A stretch of 29,734 nucleotides of DNA. Origin: an uncultured Prevotella sp. GTDB taxonomy: Bacteria > Bacteroidota > Bacteroidia > Bacteroidales > Bacteroidaceae. This document shows positions 14,532 to 23,104 of the stretch, piece after piece. Location of the stretch: the NCBI GenBank assembly GCA_900547005.1, contig URER01000030.1, positions 1 through 29,734 on the forward strand, in the 5' to 3' direction. Below the pieces are notes generated by a model that was not told the origin of the DNA, searched no databases, and saw only the letters and a list, made by a program, of their open reading frames with translations. The position numbers and the translations under genes were made by a program. The first letter of the stretch is position 1. The number at the start of each line of letters is the position of its first letter.

Positions 14532-16424
14532 TTATTCTAAATAAGTATATCCATAAAGCCCCGAGCGGTAGTTGTTGAGGAACTCCTTGCCCTCTTCGAG
14601 GGATATTTTGCCCTGCTTCACACTCTTCGTCACCCATATTTCGAGCTGCCGGACGAGCTTCTTGGGGTTGTACTGTACATAGGCCAAAACCTCCTCCACG
14701 GTCTCGCCATCGAAGATTTGGTCTATATGATAATGTCCGTCCTTAACGGATATGTGCACAGCGTTGGTGTCTCCAAAGAGATTGTGCATATCGCCGAGTA
14801 TCTCCTGGTATGCTCCCACGAGGAAAACACCGAGATAATAAGGCTCGTTGCGCTTCAAAGTGTGTACCGGCAGCACGTGCGACAGGTGGCGGCAGGTTAC
14901 GAAATTGGCAATCTTTCCGTCGGAGTCGCAGGTAATGTCCTGCAATGTGGCGTTACGTGTGGGACGTTCACCGAGCCTTTGGATGGGCAGGATGGGGAAC
15001 AACTGGTCGATGGCCCAACTGTCGGGGAGCGACTGGAAGAGCGAGAAGTTGCAGAAATACTTGTCGGCCAAGAGTTTGTCGAGACCTTTCAGTTCCTCCG
15101 GCACGTGTTTCATCGACTTTGTCAGATGGTTTACCTCATGACAAACGCTCCAATACATACTCTCAATCTCGGCACGCGTCTTCAAGTCTACCAGCCCGTG
15201 GGAGAACATTTCGAGCGACTCTTCGCGTATCTGCTCCGCATCGTGCCAGTCTTCCAACATCGTGCGCGGGTTCAGATTGTCCCATATATCATATAGGTCT
15301 TTCACCAACTGATGGTCGGTTTCCTTTGCTTCGAACTCCTCCGGCATCTCAGGCAACGACGCAGTTTCAAGCACATCGATTACTAATACCGAGTGATGGG
15401 CCGTGAGTGAGCGTCCGCTCTCCGTTATCAAGTTCGGATGGGCGATGCCGTTCTTGTTTGAAGCATCGACGAATGTGTAGATACAGTCGTTCACATATTC
15501 CTGCAACGAGTAGTTCACGGAACTTTCGCTGTTAGAGCTTCGCGTGCCGTCATAGTCCACTCCGAGACCTCCTCCACAGTCGACGAAGTCCACGTTGTAG
15601 CCCATCTTGTGCAGGTTTATATAGAACTGAGCCGCCTCGCGCAATGCCGTCTGGATGCGGCGTATCTTCGTTATCTGACTACCGATATGGAAATGAATCA
15701 GTCGTAGACAGTCGTGCAGGCCTTTTTCGTCAAGAAGTTTCAATGCTTCGAGCAACTCTGAGCTTGTAAGACCGAACTTCGACGCGTCGCCGCCGCTTTC
15801 TTCCCATTTACCGGAACCGCTTGATGCCAACTTGATTCTTATGCCGAGGTTCGGCTTCACATTGAGCTTCTTGGCCGCCTTAGCGATAATCTCCAGCTCG
15901 TTCAACTTCTCTATCACGATAAAGATGCGCTTACCCATCTTGTGGGCGAGCAGTGCCAGTTCAATATAGCTTTGGTCTTTGTAGCCGTTGCAGATGATTA
16001 GGGAGTCGCTTTGGCACTGGACGGCAATCACGGCGTGCAGTTCCGGTTTCGAGCCGGCTTCCAGTCCGAGGTTGAATTTGCGTCCGTGCGAGATGATTTC
16101 CTCCACCACCGGCTGCATCTGGTTTACCTTAATAGGATATATTATGAAGTTCTCGGCCTTGTAATCATATTCTTCCGAGGCTTTCATAAAGCAGCTTGCA
16201 GTCTTCTCGATACGATTGTCGAGGATGTCGGGAAAGCGCAACAGTACCGGCGGAGTAACATCACGCAGCGCGAGTTCATCCATCACGTCGCGCAAATCAA
16301 TCTCCGTGTTGTCCTTGCATGGCGTTACATACACGTCGCCTTTGTCGTTAATGCCGAAGTAGGATGTTCCCCAACCGTTAATGTTGTAGAGTTCCTTTGA
16401 ATCTTCAATAGTCCATTTTTTCAT
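14532..16424 (-). CDS. speA: Biosynthetic arginine decarboxylase
   Basis: The 630-residue PLP enzyme converts arginine to agmatine for polyamine synthesis. It is a full-length SpeA-type decarboxylase. The PLP lysine lies in YPIKVNQ (K99). H-F-H-I-G-S-Q and V-D-C-G-G-G-L-G-V-D-Y carry the cofactor-binding histidine and glycine loop. ITESGRSLTAHHSVLV follows, and the catalytic cysteine motif is I-T-C-D-S-D-G-K-I near residue 520. It is separated from aroK by 129 bases and from argB by 5 bases. Pairing it with argB links arginine synthesis to polyamine output. Nothing abnormal is seen in length or motifs. Confidence 0.96.
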   Translation of the reverse strand: MKKWTIEDSKELYNINGWGTSYFGINDKGDVYVTPCKDNTEIDLRDVMDELALRDVTPPVLLRFPDILDNRIEKTASCFMKASEEYDYKAENFIIYPIKVNQMQPVVEEIISHGRKFNLGLEAGSKPELHAVIAVQCQSDSLIICNGYKDQSYIELALLAHKMGKRIFIVIEKLNELEIIAKAAKKLNVKPNLGIRIKLASSGSGKWEESGGDASKFGLTSSELLEALKLLDEKGLHDCLRLIHFHIGSQITKIRRIQTALREAAQFYINLHKMGYNVDFVDCGGGLGVDYDGTRSSNSESSVNYSLQEYVNDCIYTFVDASNKNGIAHPNLITESGRSLTAHHSVLVIDVLETASLPEMPEEFEAKETDHQLVKDLYDIWDNLNPRTMLEDWHDAEQIREESLEMFSHGLVDLKTRAEIESMYWSVCHEVNHLTKSMKHVPEELKGLDKLLADKYFCNFSLFQSLPDSWAIDQLFPILPIQRLGERPTRNATLQDITCDSDGKIANFVTCRHLSHVLPVHTLKRNEPYYLGVFLVGAYQEILGDMHNLFGDTNAVHISVKDGHYHIDQIFDGETVEEVLAYVQYNPKKLVRQLEIWVTKSVKQGKISLEEGKEFLNNYRSGLYGYTYLE

Positions 16425-16497
16425 TTCTCTGAGTCTTATAGTGGATTGATTGGAGTTCTCTCAGCCATCAGCAGCACTCGGAACTCATTGTTTTTTG

Positions 16498-16533
16498 GTG
16501 ATGGAGAAAGCGCGTTTGAGCCATTTCCATCAC
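16498..16533 (-). other. Hairpin in the aroK-speA gap
   Basis: GTGATGGA pairs perfectly with TCCATCAC around a 20-base interval, extendable by AAA/TTT with one bulge. There is no T run on the minus strand, so it is not a normal terminator. It could be an RNA-processing or stability element that sets speA-argB levels apart from topA-aroK. The evidence is structural only. Confidence 0.3.
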
Positions 16534-16553
16534 GCCGTTTATTGGTTGTTATA

Positions 16554-17081
16554 TTATAAATCGATTAATTCTCTCAGCCGTTCTATCGCCTCCCGTATTC
16601 TCGCATGGTTGTCGATAAGGCTCACGTCGAACGTTTTCTTCGCGCGATTATAATATTGTTCGCGCACGAGGAGCTGTTCCTTGATGAACTCGCGCACCTG
16701 TCCGGGAGTCTTGTTGAGCAGCAGCGGGCGCACCGTCTTGCCCATCTTGAGATGCTCATGAAGCACTTCGGGCGACGCTTTCAGATAGATGGTCTCGCCT
16801 TGCCTGTTCATATAGTCCATGTTATCGAAGAAACAAGGCGTGCCTCCGCCGCAACTCAGAATCACATTCTCGAACTCCGCCACCTCGTGCAGCATATTCC
16901 GCTCTATCGTCCGGAATCCCTCCTCGCCGCGTTCGTCGAAGATCTGCTTCACGGTTTTGTGCATCCGGCTCTCAATATACCAGTCGAGGTCGTAGAAAGG
17001 AAGCCCGGTTTCCGCAGCAAGAGCCTTGCCGATGGTGGTCTTTCCGGCTCCCATATAGCCTATCAGGATAATTCTGCGCAT
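16554..17081 (-). CDS. aroK: Shikimate kinase
   Basis: The 175-residue protein phosphorylates shikimate at the 3-OH in chorismate synthesis. Motifs are the Walker A loop G-Y-M-G-A-G-K-T-T (residues 8-16), D-L-D-W-Y-I-E (31-37) for shikimate and Mg contacts, F-R-T-I-E, C-G-G-G-T (77-81), and the lid region V-R-P-L-L. The length is typical for a single-domain enzyme. It starts 6 bases after the topA stop, so the two are cotranscribed. Confidence 0.95.
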   Translation of the reverse strand: MRRIILIGYMGAGKTTIGKALAAETGLPFYDLDWYIESRMHKTVKQIFDERGEEGFRTIERNMLHEVAEFENVILSCGGGTPCFFDNMDYMNRQGETIYLKASPEVLHEHLKMGKTVRPLLLNKTPGQVREFIKEQLLVREQYYNRAKKTFDVSLIDNHARIREAIERLRELIDL

Positions 17082-17087
17082 CGGCTT

Positions 17088-19409
17088 TTACTTTTTCTTC
17101 GGTGCGTTTACCAGTGCCATACACTCCTCGTAGGTCAGTTCGGCTGCACGTTCGTGCATCGCTTTCGGCATACGGTAGTTCTTTCCGTCGTATGCGATGT
17201 AAGGGCCGTAACGTCCGTTCATCACTTCCAGCTTCGCATCTTCCCCGAATGTCTTTATGTGACGTTGCTGTTCCTGCTTGCGTTTCTCCTCAATCAGGCC
17301 GATGGCGGTCTCCAGAGTGGTCTTTATCGGGTCTTCGCCCTTTGGCAGCGACACGTATTTCTTTTTATGCTGCACGTATGGACCGAAGCGGCCTGAGCCT
17401 ATCACCACCGGCTCGCCTTCGTAGGTGCCTATTGTGCGTGGCAGCTTGAACAGCTCCATAGCCTCCTCAAGGGTAATGGACTCCATGCTCTTGTCCGACG
17501 GAATCTGTGCGAAGCGCGGTTTTTCTTTGTCGTTGGCCGTGCCAATCTGCACCACCGGACCGAAGCGGCCTATCTTCACCGACACCGGCTTGCCCGTTCC
17601 CGGCTCCTGACCGAGCTGGCGTTCGCCGGCCTTATGCTCCGAACGGGCGTTCAGGACCTTCTCCACCTCCGGCTCAAAGCCTTTGTAGAAGTGCTTCATC
17701 TCCTTTGTCCACTCAGCGTTTCCTTCGGCTATCTTATCAAATTCGCGCTCCACGTTGGCCGTGAAATTATAGTCCATGACCTCGCTGAAGTTATCCATCA
17801 GGAAGTCGTTCACCACTATTCCTATGTCGGTAGGAATGAGCTTGCCCTTGTCGGCACCCACGAGTTCTTTCTTATCCGTGTGGGTCAGTTTCCCGCCCTT
17901 CAGCGAATCAACGGCGTATGTGCGCTCTTCACCTTTCCTCTCACCCTTCAGCACATACTCGCGCTGCTGTATCGTGGTGATTGTCGGGGCGTATGTAGAC
18001 GGGCGGCCGATACCCAGCTCTTCGAGCTTATGCACAAGCGAAGCCTCGGTATATCTTGACGGACCTTGCGAGAAACGCTCAGTAGACACTATGGCGAGAC
18101 TCATCAGCTCGTCGCCCTCGTTCATCGTGGGCAGCAGGTTGCCTGCCGTCTCGTCCTGTCCGTTGTCCTCATCAGTCGACTCACGATATACTTTCAGGAA
18201 TCCGTCGAACTTTATCACCTCGCCAGTAGCTATAAAGGCATGGTCTTTAGAGGAGAGTGGAGAAAGGATTGAAATCGTTACCGTTGTCTTTTCTATCTGT
18301 GCATCCGCCATTTGTGAGGCTGCCGTGCGCTTCCAAATCAGGTCATACAGGCGGCGTTCCTGCGCCGTGCCCTCGATATGAGTGTCGCTCATGTATGTCG
18401 GGCGGATGGCCTCGTGAGCCTCTTGAGCACCTTTCGACTTCGTGTGATACTGGCGCACCTTGCTGTATTCCTCGCCGTAGGCCTTCATTATCTCGGCCTT
18501 GCAGGCGTTGATGCAGAGCGACGACAGGTTCACGCTGTCGGTACGCATATACGTGATGCGTCCGCTTTCGTAAAGCCGCTGCGCCACCATCATCGTCTGG
18601 CTCACCGTGAAGCCGAGTTTGCGTGCAGCTTCCTGTTGAAGCGTAGACGTTGTGAAAGGCGGAGCAGGCGTGCGCTTCAGCGGTTTCTTAGTCACCGACG
18701 ACACCTCAAAGCGTGCGTTCTTGCACTCCTCAAGGAATGCGAGAGCCTCATCGTGGGTCTTGAAACGGGTAGACAGTTCGGCTTTCACCTCCATCTTCTC
18801 GTCATCTTCACCCTGCAACGCAAACACTGCGTTCACCCTGTAATACGGTTCGCTCTTGAACTCCTGTATCTCGCGCTCGCGTTCAACGATAAGACGCACT
18901 GCCACGCTCTGCACGCGACCTGCCGAGAGCGACGGCTTCACCTTGCGCCAGAGCACCGGCGAGAGCTTGAAGCCCACAAGACGGTCGAGCACGCGGCGAG
19001 CCTGCTGCGCGTTTACAAGGTTCATGTCGATATGCCGAGGATTCTCTATAGCTTTCTTTATGGCCGGTTCGGTAATCTCATGGAACACGATACGGTTAGT
19101 ATTCTTCTCATCCAGTCCCAGAACTTCGCAAAGGTGCCACGATATGGCTTCTCCCTCGCGGTCCTCATCGGAAGCCAACCACACCTTCTTGGCGGCCTTC
19201 GCGCTCTTACGCAGTTCGCTTACGAGTCGTTTCTTGTCTTCCGGAATCTCATAATCGGGCACTAATGTATCTAAGTCTATGCTTATTTCCTTTTTCTTAA
19301 GGTCGCGTATATGACCGTAGCTCGACAGTACTTTATAGTCTTTACCGAGGAATTTCTCAATCGTCTTTGCCTTTGCAGGACTCTCTACGATAACTAAGTT
19401 CTCTTGCAT
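17088..19409 (-). CDS. topA: DNA topoisomerase I (type IA)
   Basis: The 773-residue enzyme relaxes negative supercoils. The N-terminal TOPRIM domain shows V-I-V-E-S-P-A-K-A-K-T and the acidic triad DEDREGEA (81-88). The catalytic tyrosine lies in ESGRITYMRTDSVNLS (Y287). The C-terminal third lacks four-cysteine zinc fingers and instead has repeats of the type R-F-G-P-V-V-Q and R-F-G-P-Y-V-Q with Lys-rich surroundings, ending K-K-K. That arrangement is usual for Bacteroidota-type TopA. It heads the leftward operon topA-aroK-speA-argB. The start ATG follows a predicted promoter by about 30 bases. Confidence 0.97.
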   Translation of the reverse strand: MQENLVIVESPAKAKTIEKFLGKDYKVLSSYGHIRDLKKKEISIDLDTLVPDYEIPEDKKRLVSELRKSAKAAKKVWLASDEDREGEAISWHLCEVLGLDEKNTNRIVFHEITEPAIKKAIENPRHIDMNLVNAQQARRVLDRLVGFKLSPVLWRKVKPSLSAGRVQSVAVRLIVEREREIQEFKSEPYYRVNAVFALQGEDDEKMEVKAELSTRFKTHDEALAFLEECKNARFEVSSVTKKPLKRTPAPPFTTSTLQQEAARKLGFTVSQTMMVAQRLYESGRITYMRTDSVNLSSLCINACKAEIMKAYGEEYSKVRQYHTKSKGAQEAHEAIRPTYMSDTHIEGTAQERRLYDLIWKRTAASQMADAQIEKTTVTISILSPLSSKDHAFIATGEVIKFDGFLKVYRESTDEDNGQDETAGNLLPTMNEGDELMSLAIVSTERFSQGPSRYTEASLVHKLEELGIGRPSTYAPTITTIQQREYVLKGERKGEERTYAVDSLKGGKLTHTDKKELVGADKGKLIPTDIGIVVNDFLMDNFSEVMDYNFTANVEREFDKIAEGNAEWTKEMKHFYKGFEPEVEKVLNARSEHKAGERQLGQEPGTGKPVSVKIGRFGPVVQIGTANDKEKPRFAQIPSDKSMESITLEEAMELFKLPRTIGTYEGEPVVIGSGRFGPYVQHKKKYVSLPKGEDPIKTTLETAIGLIEEKRKQEQQRHIKTFGEDAKLEVMNGRYGPYIAYDGKNYRMPKAMHERAAELTYEECMALVNAPKKK

Positions 19410-19437
19410 ATCAACAATCTATTTCTATTTTGGGCAA

Positions 19438-19469
19438 CAAAATTAGAACAAAAAAACCGCATATACATT
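19438..19469 (-). promoter_or_regulatory. Predicted topA promoter
   Basis: On the minus strand, TAATTTTG (19445-19438) matches the -7 element TAnnTTTG. The -33 position 20 bases upstream reads AATG, a weak match to TTTG. The position, about 30 bases ahead of the topA ATG, supports it. An AT-rich palindrome (19459-19482) covers the -33 region. Confidence 0.42.
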
Positions 19470-19684
19470 ATTATATATATGCTTTTTTCTTTTTTTAACT
19501 TACCGGCGACATAACAAGCATGGCTATATCATAAAAACATTGTTTTATCGACGATGCCGATTCGTTTACACATAGGCAGCAAATGGATTTATATTCTTTG
19601 CATTCCTGCATGGTCTTTCCGGCACGAAGAGCATAAACCCGTCGTGGACCAACAGTTTTAGCAAGCAACTTTTTGCCGTATTGT

Positions 19685-19715
19685 TTTGCATTTTCAAGAC
19701 AAATATCTACCTTTG
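19685..19715 (+). promoter_or_regulatory. Predicted proC promoter
   Basis: TTTG at 19685-19688 and TACCTTTG at 19708-19715 are 19 bases apart, a full consensus match. The start site would be near 19722, giving a 45-base leader before the ATG at 19767. This also rules out an upstream TTG start at 19686. Confidence 0.62.
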
Positions 19716-19766
19716 TGGGGTATTAGACAGATAAGAAGATACACAAACAGGAAAAATAACAATAAA

Positions 19767-20555
19767 ATGAAAATCTCAGTTATAGGCGCAGGAGCGATGG
19801 GCGGGTCTACCGTTGAGGGACTGCTGAAGTGCGACGCTATCACGGCAGGAGACATTACAGTCGCTGATCCTTGCGCGGAAGTATTGGATAAGTTCGCCGT
19901 CCAGGGGGTGAGCGTGACTACAGACAACAGCGCGGCAGCTATGGATGCCGACACGATTATGGTATTCGTAAAGCCGTGGCTGGTGGAATCGGTGCTCAAA
20001 GGCATTAAGGATGCGATGGACTATAAGCGCCAGAAACTCGTGGTGGTGGCTGCGGGAGTGTCGTCGGAACAGATAAAAGCTTGGATGGACAAGGGAGACG
20101 GCCAAACGCTGACGTTGTTTCTCGTAATCCCGAACATCGCCATCGCACAGAAAGCGTCGATGACTTTCATCGTGCCCACGGATGCTTCTGAGAGCGATAC
20201 GAACACTATAAAGGCTCTTTTTGAGGAACTTGGCGGCGCGCTGATAGTAGAAGAGCGTCTGCTCGCAGCCGGTACCACATTGGCTTCGTGCGGTATCGCC
20301 TACGCCATGAGATATATACGCGCATCGGTAGAGGGCGGCGTGGAGCTTGGTTTCAAGGCTAAGGACGCTGAGAAAATCGTGCTTCAGACCGTGAAGGGGG
20401 CTGTGGAGCTGCTTCAGGCTACCGGCCAGCATCCCGAGGCGGCCATCGACCTGGTAACGACTCCGGGCGGCGTTACCATCAAAGGACTTAACGAGATGGA
20501 ACACGCGGGATTCACGAGTGCGGTTATACGTGGACTGAAAGCAGGGGTAAAGTAG
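19767..20555 (+). CDS. proC: Pyrroline-5-carboxylate reductase
   Basis: The 262-residue protein reduces pyrroline-5-carboxylate to proline with NAD(P)H, the last step of proline synthesis. The N-terminal Rossmann fold shows V-I-G-A-G-A-M-G-G (residues 5-13). V-F-V-K-P, the substrate-channel signature L-V-I-P-N, and the C-terminal dimer motif VTTPGGVTIKGLNEME are present. The ATG at 19767 is set by the domain start and by the promoter at 19685-19715. The order proC, XRE-cupin gene, acyl-CoA ligase gene follows with short gaps. Confidence 0.95.
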   Translation: MKISVIGAGAMGGSTVEGLLKCDAITAGDITVADPCAEVLDKFAVQGVSVTTDNSAAAMDADTIMVFVKPWLVESVLKGIKDAMDYKRQKLVVVAAGVSSEQIKAWMDKGDGQTLTLFLVIPNIAIAQKASMTFIVPTDASESDTNTIKALFEELGGALIVEERLLAAGTTLASCGIAYAMRYIRASVEGGVELGFKAKDAEKIVLQTVKGAVELLQATGQHPEAAIDLVTTPGGVTIKGLNEMEHAGFTSAVIRGLKAGVK

Positions 20556-20564
20556 TATGTAGTA

Positions 20565-20604
20565 TAAGGAGTAAGAATAAAGGAGTAAGAATAAAGGAGT
20601 AAGT
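20565..20604 (+). repeat. 14-base tandem repeat carrying AGGAG, upstream of the XRE-cupin gene
   Basis: Almost three copies of AAAGGAGTAAGAAT (20565-20578, 20579-20592, 20593-20604, the last truncated). Each carries a perfect Shine-Dalgarno core AGGAG. The last core is 8 bases from the ATG at 20608. Shine-Dalgarno sites are rare elsewhere in this window, so the array stands out. Confidence 0.8.
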
Positions 20605-20607
20605 AAT

Positions 20608-21162
20608 ATGGAAGAAGCAATAAAGCAAATCGGAGAACGTCTTAAGGGCTTGCGCGACATCATGGAGGTGTCTGTCAAAGATATGGCAGAACTCTGTGGC
20701 ATAACGGAAGACCAGTATGAGCAGATGGAAAACGGCGAAGGCGAGGTGTCGGTGAGCAACCTTCAGAAGATTGCGAAGAAGTATGAGGTGCCTCTCGACG
20801 TGCTGATGTTTGGCGAGGAGCCGCACATGAGCGCGTACTTCCTGACGCGTCGCGGACAGGGTATGAGCGTGGAACGCCGCAAGGCATACAAGTATCTGAG
20901 TCTGGCAAGCGGTTTCAGGGGCCGCAAAGCCGACCCGTTCATCGTCACCGTGGAGCCAAAACCGGAAGGAACGCCGCATGAGACGAACACACATCCGGGT
21001 CAAGAGTTCAACATGGTGCTTGAAGGCAGTATGGAACTGACTATCGGAAAGAAGGTTCTCACGCTGAATGAGGGCGACAGCATCTACTTCGACTCGACAC
21101 AGCCGCACGGTATGCGTGCCCTGAACAACGAGACTGTGAAGTTCCTTGCCATTATATTCTAA
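20608..21162 (+). CDS. XRE-family transcription regulator with C-terminal cupin domain
   Basis: The 184-residue protein joins an N-terminal helix-turn-helix (about 5-68; VSVKDMAELCGITEDQYEQM, then E-N-G) to a C-terminal cupin barrel (about 105-184; H-P-G-Q-E-F-N-M-V-L-E-G and G-D-S-I-Y-F-D-S-T-Q-P-H-G). This is the architecture of regulators in which the cupin senses a small ligand. It sits between proC and an AMP-forming acyl-CoA ligase gene and probably controls the ligase; the neighbour relation is the only evidence. Translation may be unusually strong or variable because of the AGGAG repeat just upstream. Confidence 0.9.
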   Translation: MEEAIKQIGERLKGLRDIMEVSVKDMAELCGITEDQYEQMENGEGEVSVSNLQKIAKKYEVPLDVLMFGEEPHMSAYFLTRRGQGMSVERRKAYKYLSLASGFRGRKADPFIVTVEPKPEGTPHETNTHPGQEFNMVLEGSMELTIGKKVLTLNEGDSIYFDSTQPHGMRALNNETVKFLAIIF

Positions 21163-21263
21163 AAGTGAAGGATGAAGAACGAAGAGTGAAGAATCCATTA
21201 GCGAAAACAGTAGCGACTTGTTAACTTGTCAACTCGCTAACTTAAAACTTGCCAACTAAAAAA
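21163..21263 (+). repeat. Degenerate short direct repeats between genes
   Basis: A purine-rich stretch of GTGAAG/GAAGAG/GAAGAAT words (21168-21194) is followed by repeats of the type ACTTGTTAACTTGTCAACTCG with further A-A-C-T-T words (21213-21258). Such low-complexity runs are common between genes in Bacteroidota. No promoter consensus or gene was seen in it. Confidence 0.5.
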
Positions 21264-22931
21264 ATGATAGAAAGATTTCTTAAAAAGACGACATTTACGT
21301 CGGTCGAAGACTACAATAAGAACTTGGAATTTATCGTTCCGGAGAACTTTAACTTTGCGTATGACGTGATGGACGAGTGGGCTAAGGAACAGCCCGAGAA
21401 GCTCGCCATGCTCTGGACACACGAAAACGGAGACGAGATTCGTTTCACCTTCCGCGACATCAAGGAGCAGACCGACCGCACGGCGGCGTATTTCCAAAGT
21501 CTCGGTATAGGCAAAGGAGACCCCGTGATGCTCATTCTGAAGCGTCATTATCAGTGGTGGCTGGCCATGCTCGGACTGCACAAGCTGGGGGCGATAGCCA
21601 TTCCGGCAACGCACATGCTTACGAAGCACGACATCGAATACCGCAATCAGCGCGCCGGAGTGAAGGCTATCGTATGCGCAAACGATGAGTATATCGTGTC
21701 GCAGATAAAGGCGGCGATGCCCGAGAGTCCTACGGTGAAGGCATTGGTGACTGTCGGCGGCGAGGCACCGGAGGGTTTCCATTCATGGGACAAGGAGTGG
21801 AAAGACGCGCCGGAGTTCGTACGTCCGGAGCACGTCAACACCAATGACGACACGATGCTGATATATTTTACGAGCGGAACAAGCGGCTCGCCGAAGATGG
21901 TGGCGCACGATTATCTCTACGCTTTGGGCCATCTCACGACGGGAGTGTTCTGGCATAACCTCGCGGAAGACAGCATCCATCTGACCGTTGCAGACACGGG
22001 ATGGGGCAAGGCCGTGTGGGGCAAGTTCTACGGACAGTGGTTTGCGGGCGCGGTGGTGTTCGTCTACGACCACGAGAAGTTCGCCGCCGACAAGCTGTTG
22101 CGCCAGATTGAGAAGTACAGAATAACCTCGTTCTGCGCTCCTCCTACCATTTACAGGTTCATGATACGCGAGGATTTGTCACAGTACGACCTCTCGTCGC
22201 TGCGCTATTGCTGCACGGCGGGCGAGGCTCTGAACCCTGCCGTCTTCGACAAATTCCACGAAGCGACGGGCATAATGCTTATGGAGGGCTTCGGACAGAC
22301 CGAGACCACCATGACACTTGGCACCATGCCGTGGATGAAACCTAAGCCGGGTTCGATGGGAATGCCTAACGCTCAGTATGACATCGATATCTTGAAGCCG
22401 GACGGAACACCGTGTGAGGATGGCGAAAAGGGCGAGATTGTGGTTCGCGTAAAGGGTACTTCGAGCAGCGAAAAGCCTATCGGCTTGTTCAAATACTACT
22501 ACCGCGACGAGGAACTTACGGCTAAAGCGTGGCACGACGGATACTACCATACGGGCGATGTGGCATGGCGTGACGAGGACGGATACTATTGGTTCGAGGG
22601 CCGTATAGATGATGTGATAAAGAGTAGTGGCTACCGCATCGGCCCGTTCGAGGTGGAGAGTGCTCTTATGACGCACCCGGCCGTAGTGGAATGTGCCATC
22701 ACCGGCGTGCCCGACGACATCCGCGGAATGGTCGTGAAGGCTACTATCGTGCTCGGAAAGGAATGGAAAGACAAGGCGGGCGATGCTCTGATAAAGGAAC
22801 TCCAGAACCACGTGAAGCGCGAGACAGCGCCGTATAAGTACCCGCGCATCATCGAGTTTGTCGACGAACTGCCGAAGACGATAAGCGGAAAGATACGCCG
22901 TGTGGAAATAAGAGAGAAAGACAATAAATAA
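21264..22931 (+). CDS. AMP-forming acyl-CoA synthetase (acetyl/medium-chain type)
   Basis: The 555-residue adenylate-forming enzyme activates a carboxylic acid with ATP and CoA. Motifs are the P-loop Y-F-T-S-G-T-S-G-S-P-K-M (about 202-213), C-T-A-G-E-A-L-N, the aromatic core G-F-G-Q-T-E-T-T, Y-H-T-G-D-V, the hinge G-R-I-D-D-V-I-K-S-S-G-Y-R-I-G-P-F-E-V-E, and the catalytic lysine in T-I-S-G-K-I-R-R (K543). It resembles the acetyl-CoA synthetase/ACSM branch; the acid cannot be told from sequence. I chose ATG 21264; an in-frame TTG lies at 21249. The preceding XRE-cupin gene is a likely regulator. Confidence 0.92.
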   Translation: MIERFLKKTTFTSVEDYNKNLEFIVPENFNFAYDVMDEWAKEQPEKLAMLWTHENGDEIRFTFRDIKEQTDRTAAYFQSLGIGKGDPVMLILKRHYQWWLAMLGLHKLGAIAIPATHMLTKHDIEYRNQRAGVKAIVCANDEYIVSQIKAAMPESPTVKALVTVGGEAPEGFHSWDKEWKDAPEFVRPEHVNTNDDTMLIYFTSGTSGSPKMVAHDYLYALGHLTTGVFWHNLAEDSIHLTVADTGWGKAVWGKFYGQWFAGAVVFVYDHEKFAADKLLRQIEKYRITSFCAPPTIYRFMIREDLSQYDLSSLRYCCTAGEALNPAVFDKFHEATGIMLMEGFGQTETTMTLGTMPWMKPKPGSMGMPNAQYDIDILKPDGTPCEDGEKGEIVVRVKGTSSSEKPIGLFKYYYRDEELTAKAWHDGYYHTGDVAWRDEDGYYWFEGRIDDVIKSSGYRIGPFEVESALMTHPAVVECAITGVPDDIRGMVVKATIVLGKEWKDKAGDALIKELQNHVKRETAPYKYPRIIEFVDELPKTISGKIRRVEIREKDNK

Positions 22932-22938
22932 AAAAACG

Positions 22939-23095
22939 GCCTCACCCCCGGCCCCCTCCCCAAAAGGGAGGGGAGTGATTACTCTTGATAGTAGTTATTA
23001 TTAAAGGGGAAGGTTGATAATATTAATATAAATAAGTGCTAAGCCTTCAAAGCATATCACTCCCCTCCCTTTTGGGGAGGGGGCGGGGGTGAGGC
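22939..23095. repeat. GC-rich inverted repeat pair (about 40-base arms) between ligase and proB genes
   Basis: The left arm (22939-22979) and right arm (23056-23095) are reverse complements with a single one-base indel difference, enclosing 76 AT-rich bases. Each arm also contains its own small palindrome (CCCTCCCC-AAAA-GGGAGGGG). The pair can form a very stable stem and probably ends transcription of the upstream gene. Such GC-rich elements are dispersed in Bacteroidota genomes. The proB start lies 9 bases after the right arm. Confidence 0.9.
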
Positions 23096-23104
23096 TTCAT
23101 TAAT

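Larger units (their letters stand above)
19410..19766. other. Divergent intergenic region between topA and proC
   Basis: 357 bases hold the two outward-facing promoters (topA near 19438-19469, proC at 19685-19715) and the AT-rich palindrome GCATATA...TATATGC at 19459-19482, which has T runs on both sides. I see no gene in 19483-19684; it has no long open frame and no recognisable RNA. Confidence 0.55.

Noticed and set aside
16471..16579. Repeated word TTCTCTCAGCC (16457-16467 region and 16569 region) as an attachment site
   Set aside because: Too short, only one pair, one copy lies within aroK, and there is no integrase gene or element between the copies.
18378..19265. 295-codon plus-strand open frame
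   Set aside because: Antisense to the catalytic core of topA; rich in His, Arg and Leu with no domain.
20565..20604. CRISPR array
   Set aside because: Direct tandem units without spacers and only 14 bases long; no cas gene nearby.
19776..20759. 327-codon minus-strand open frame
   Set aside because: It runs antisense to proC and the start of the XRE-cupin gene, both well supported by motifs.
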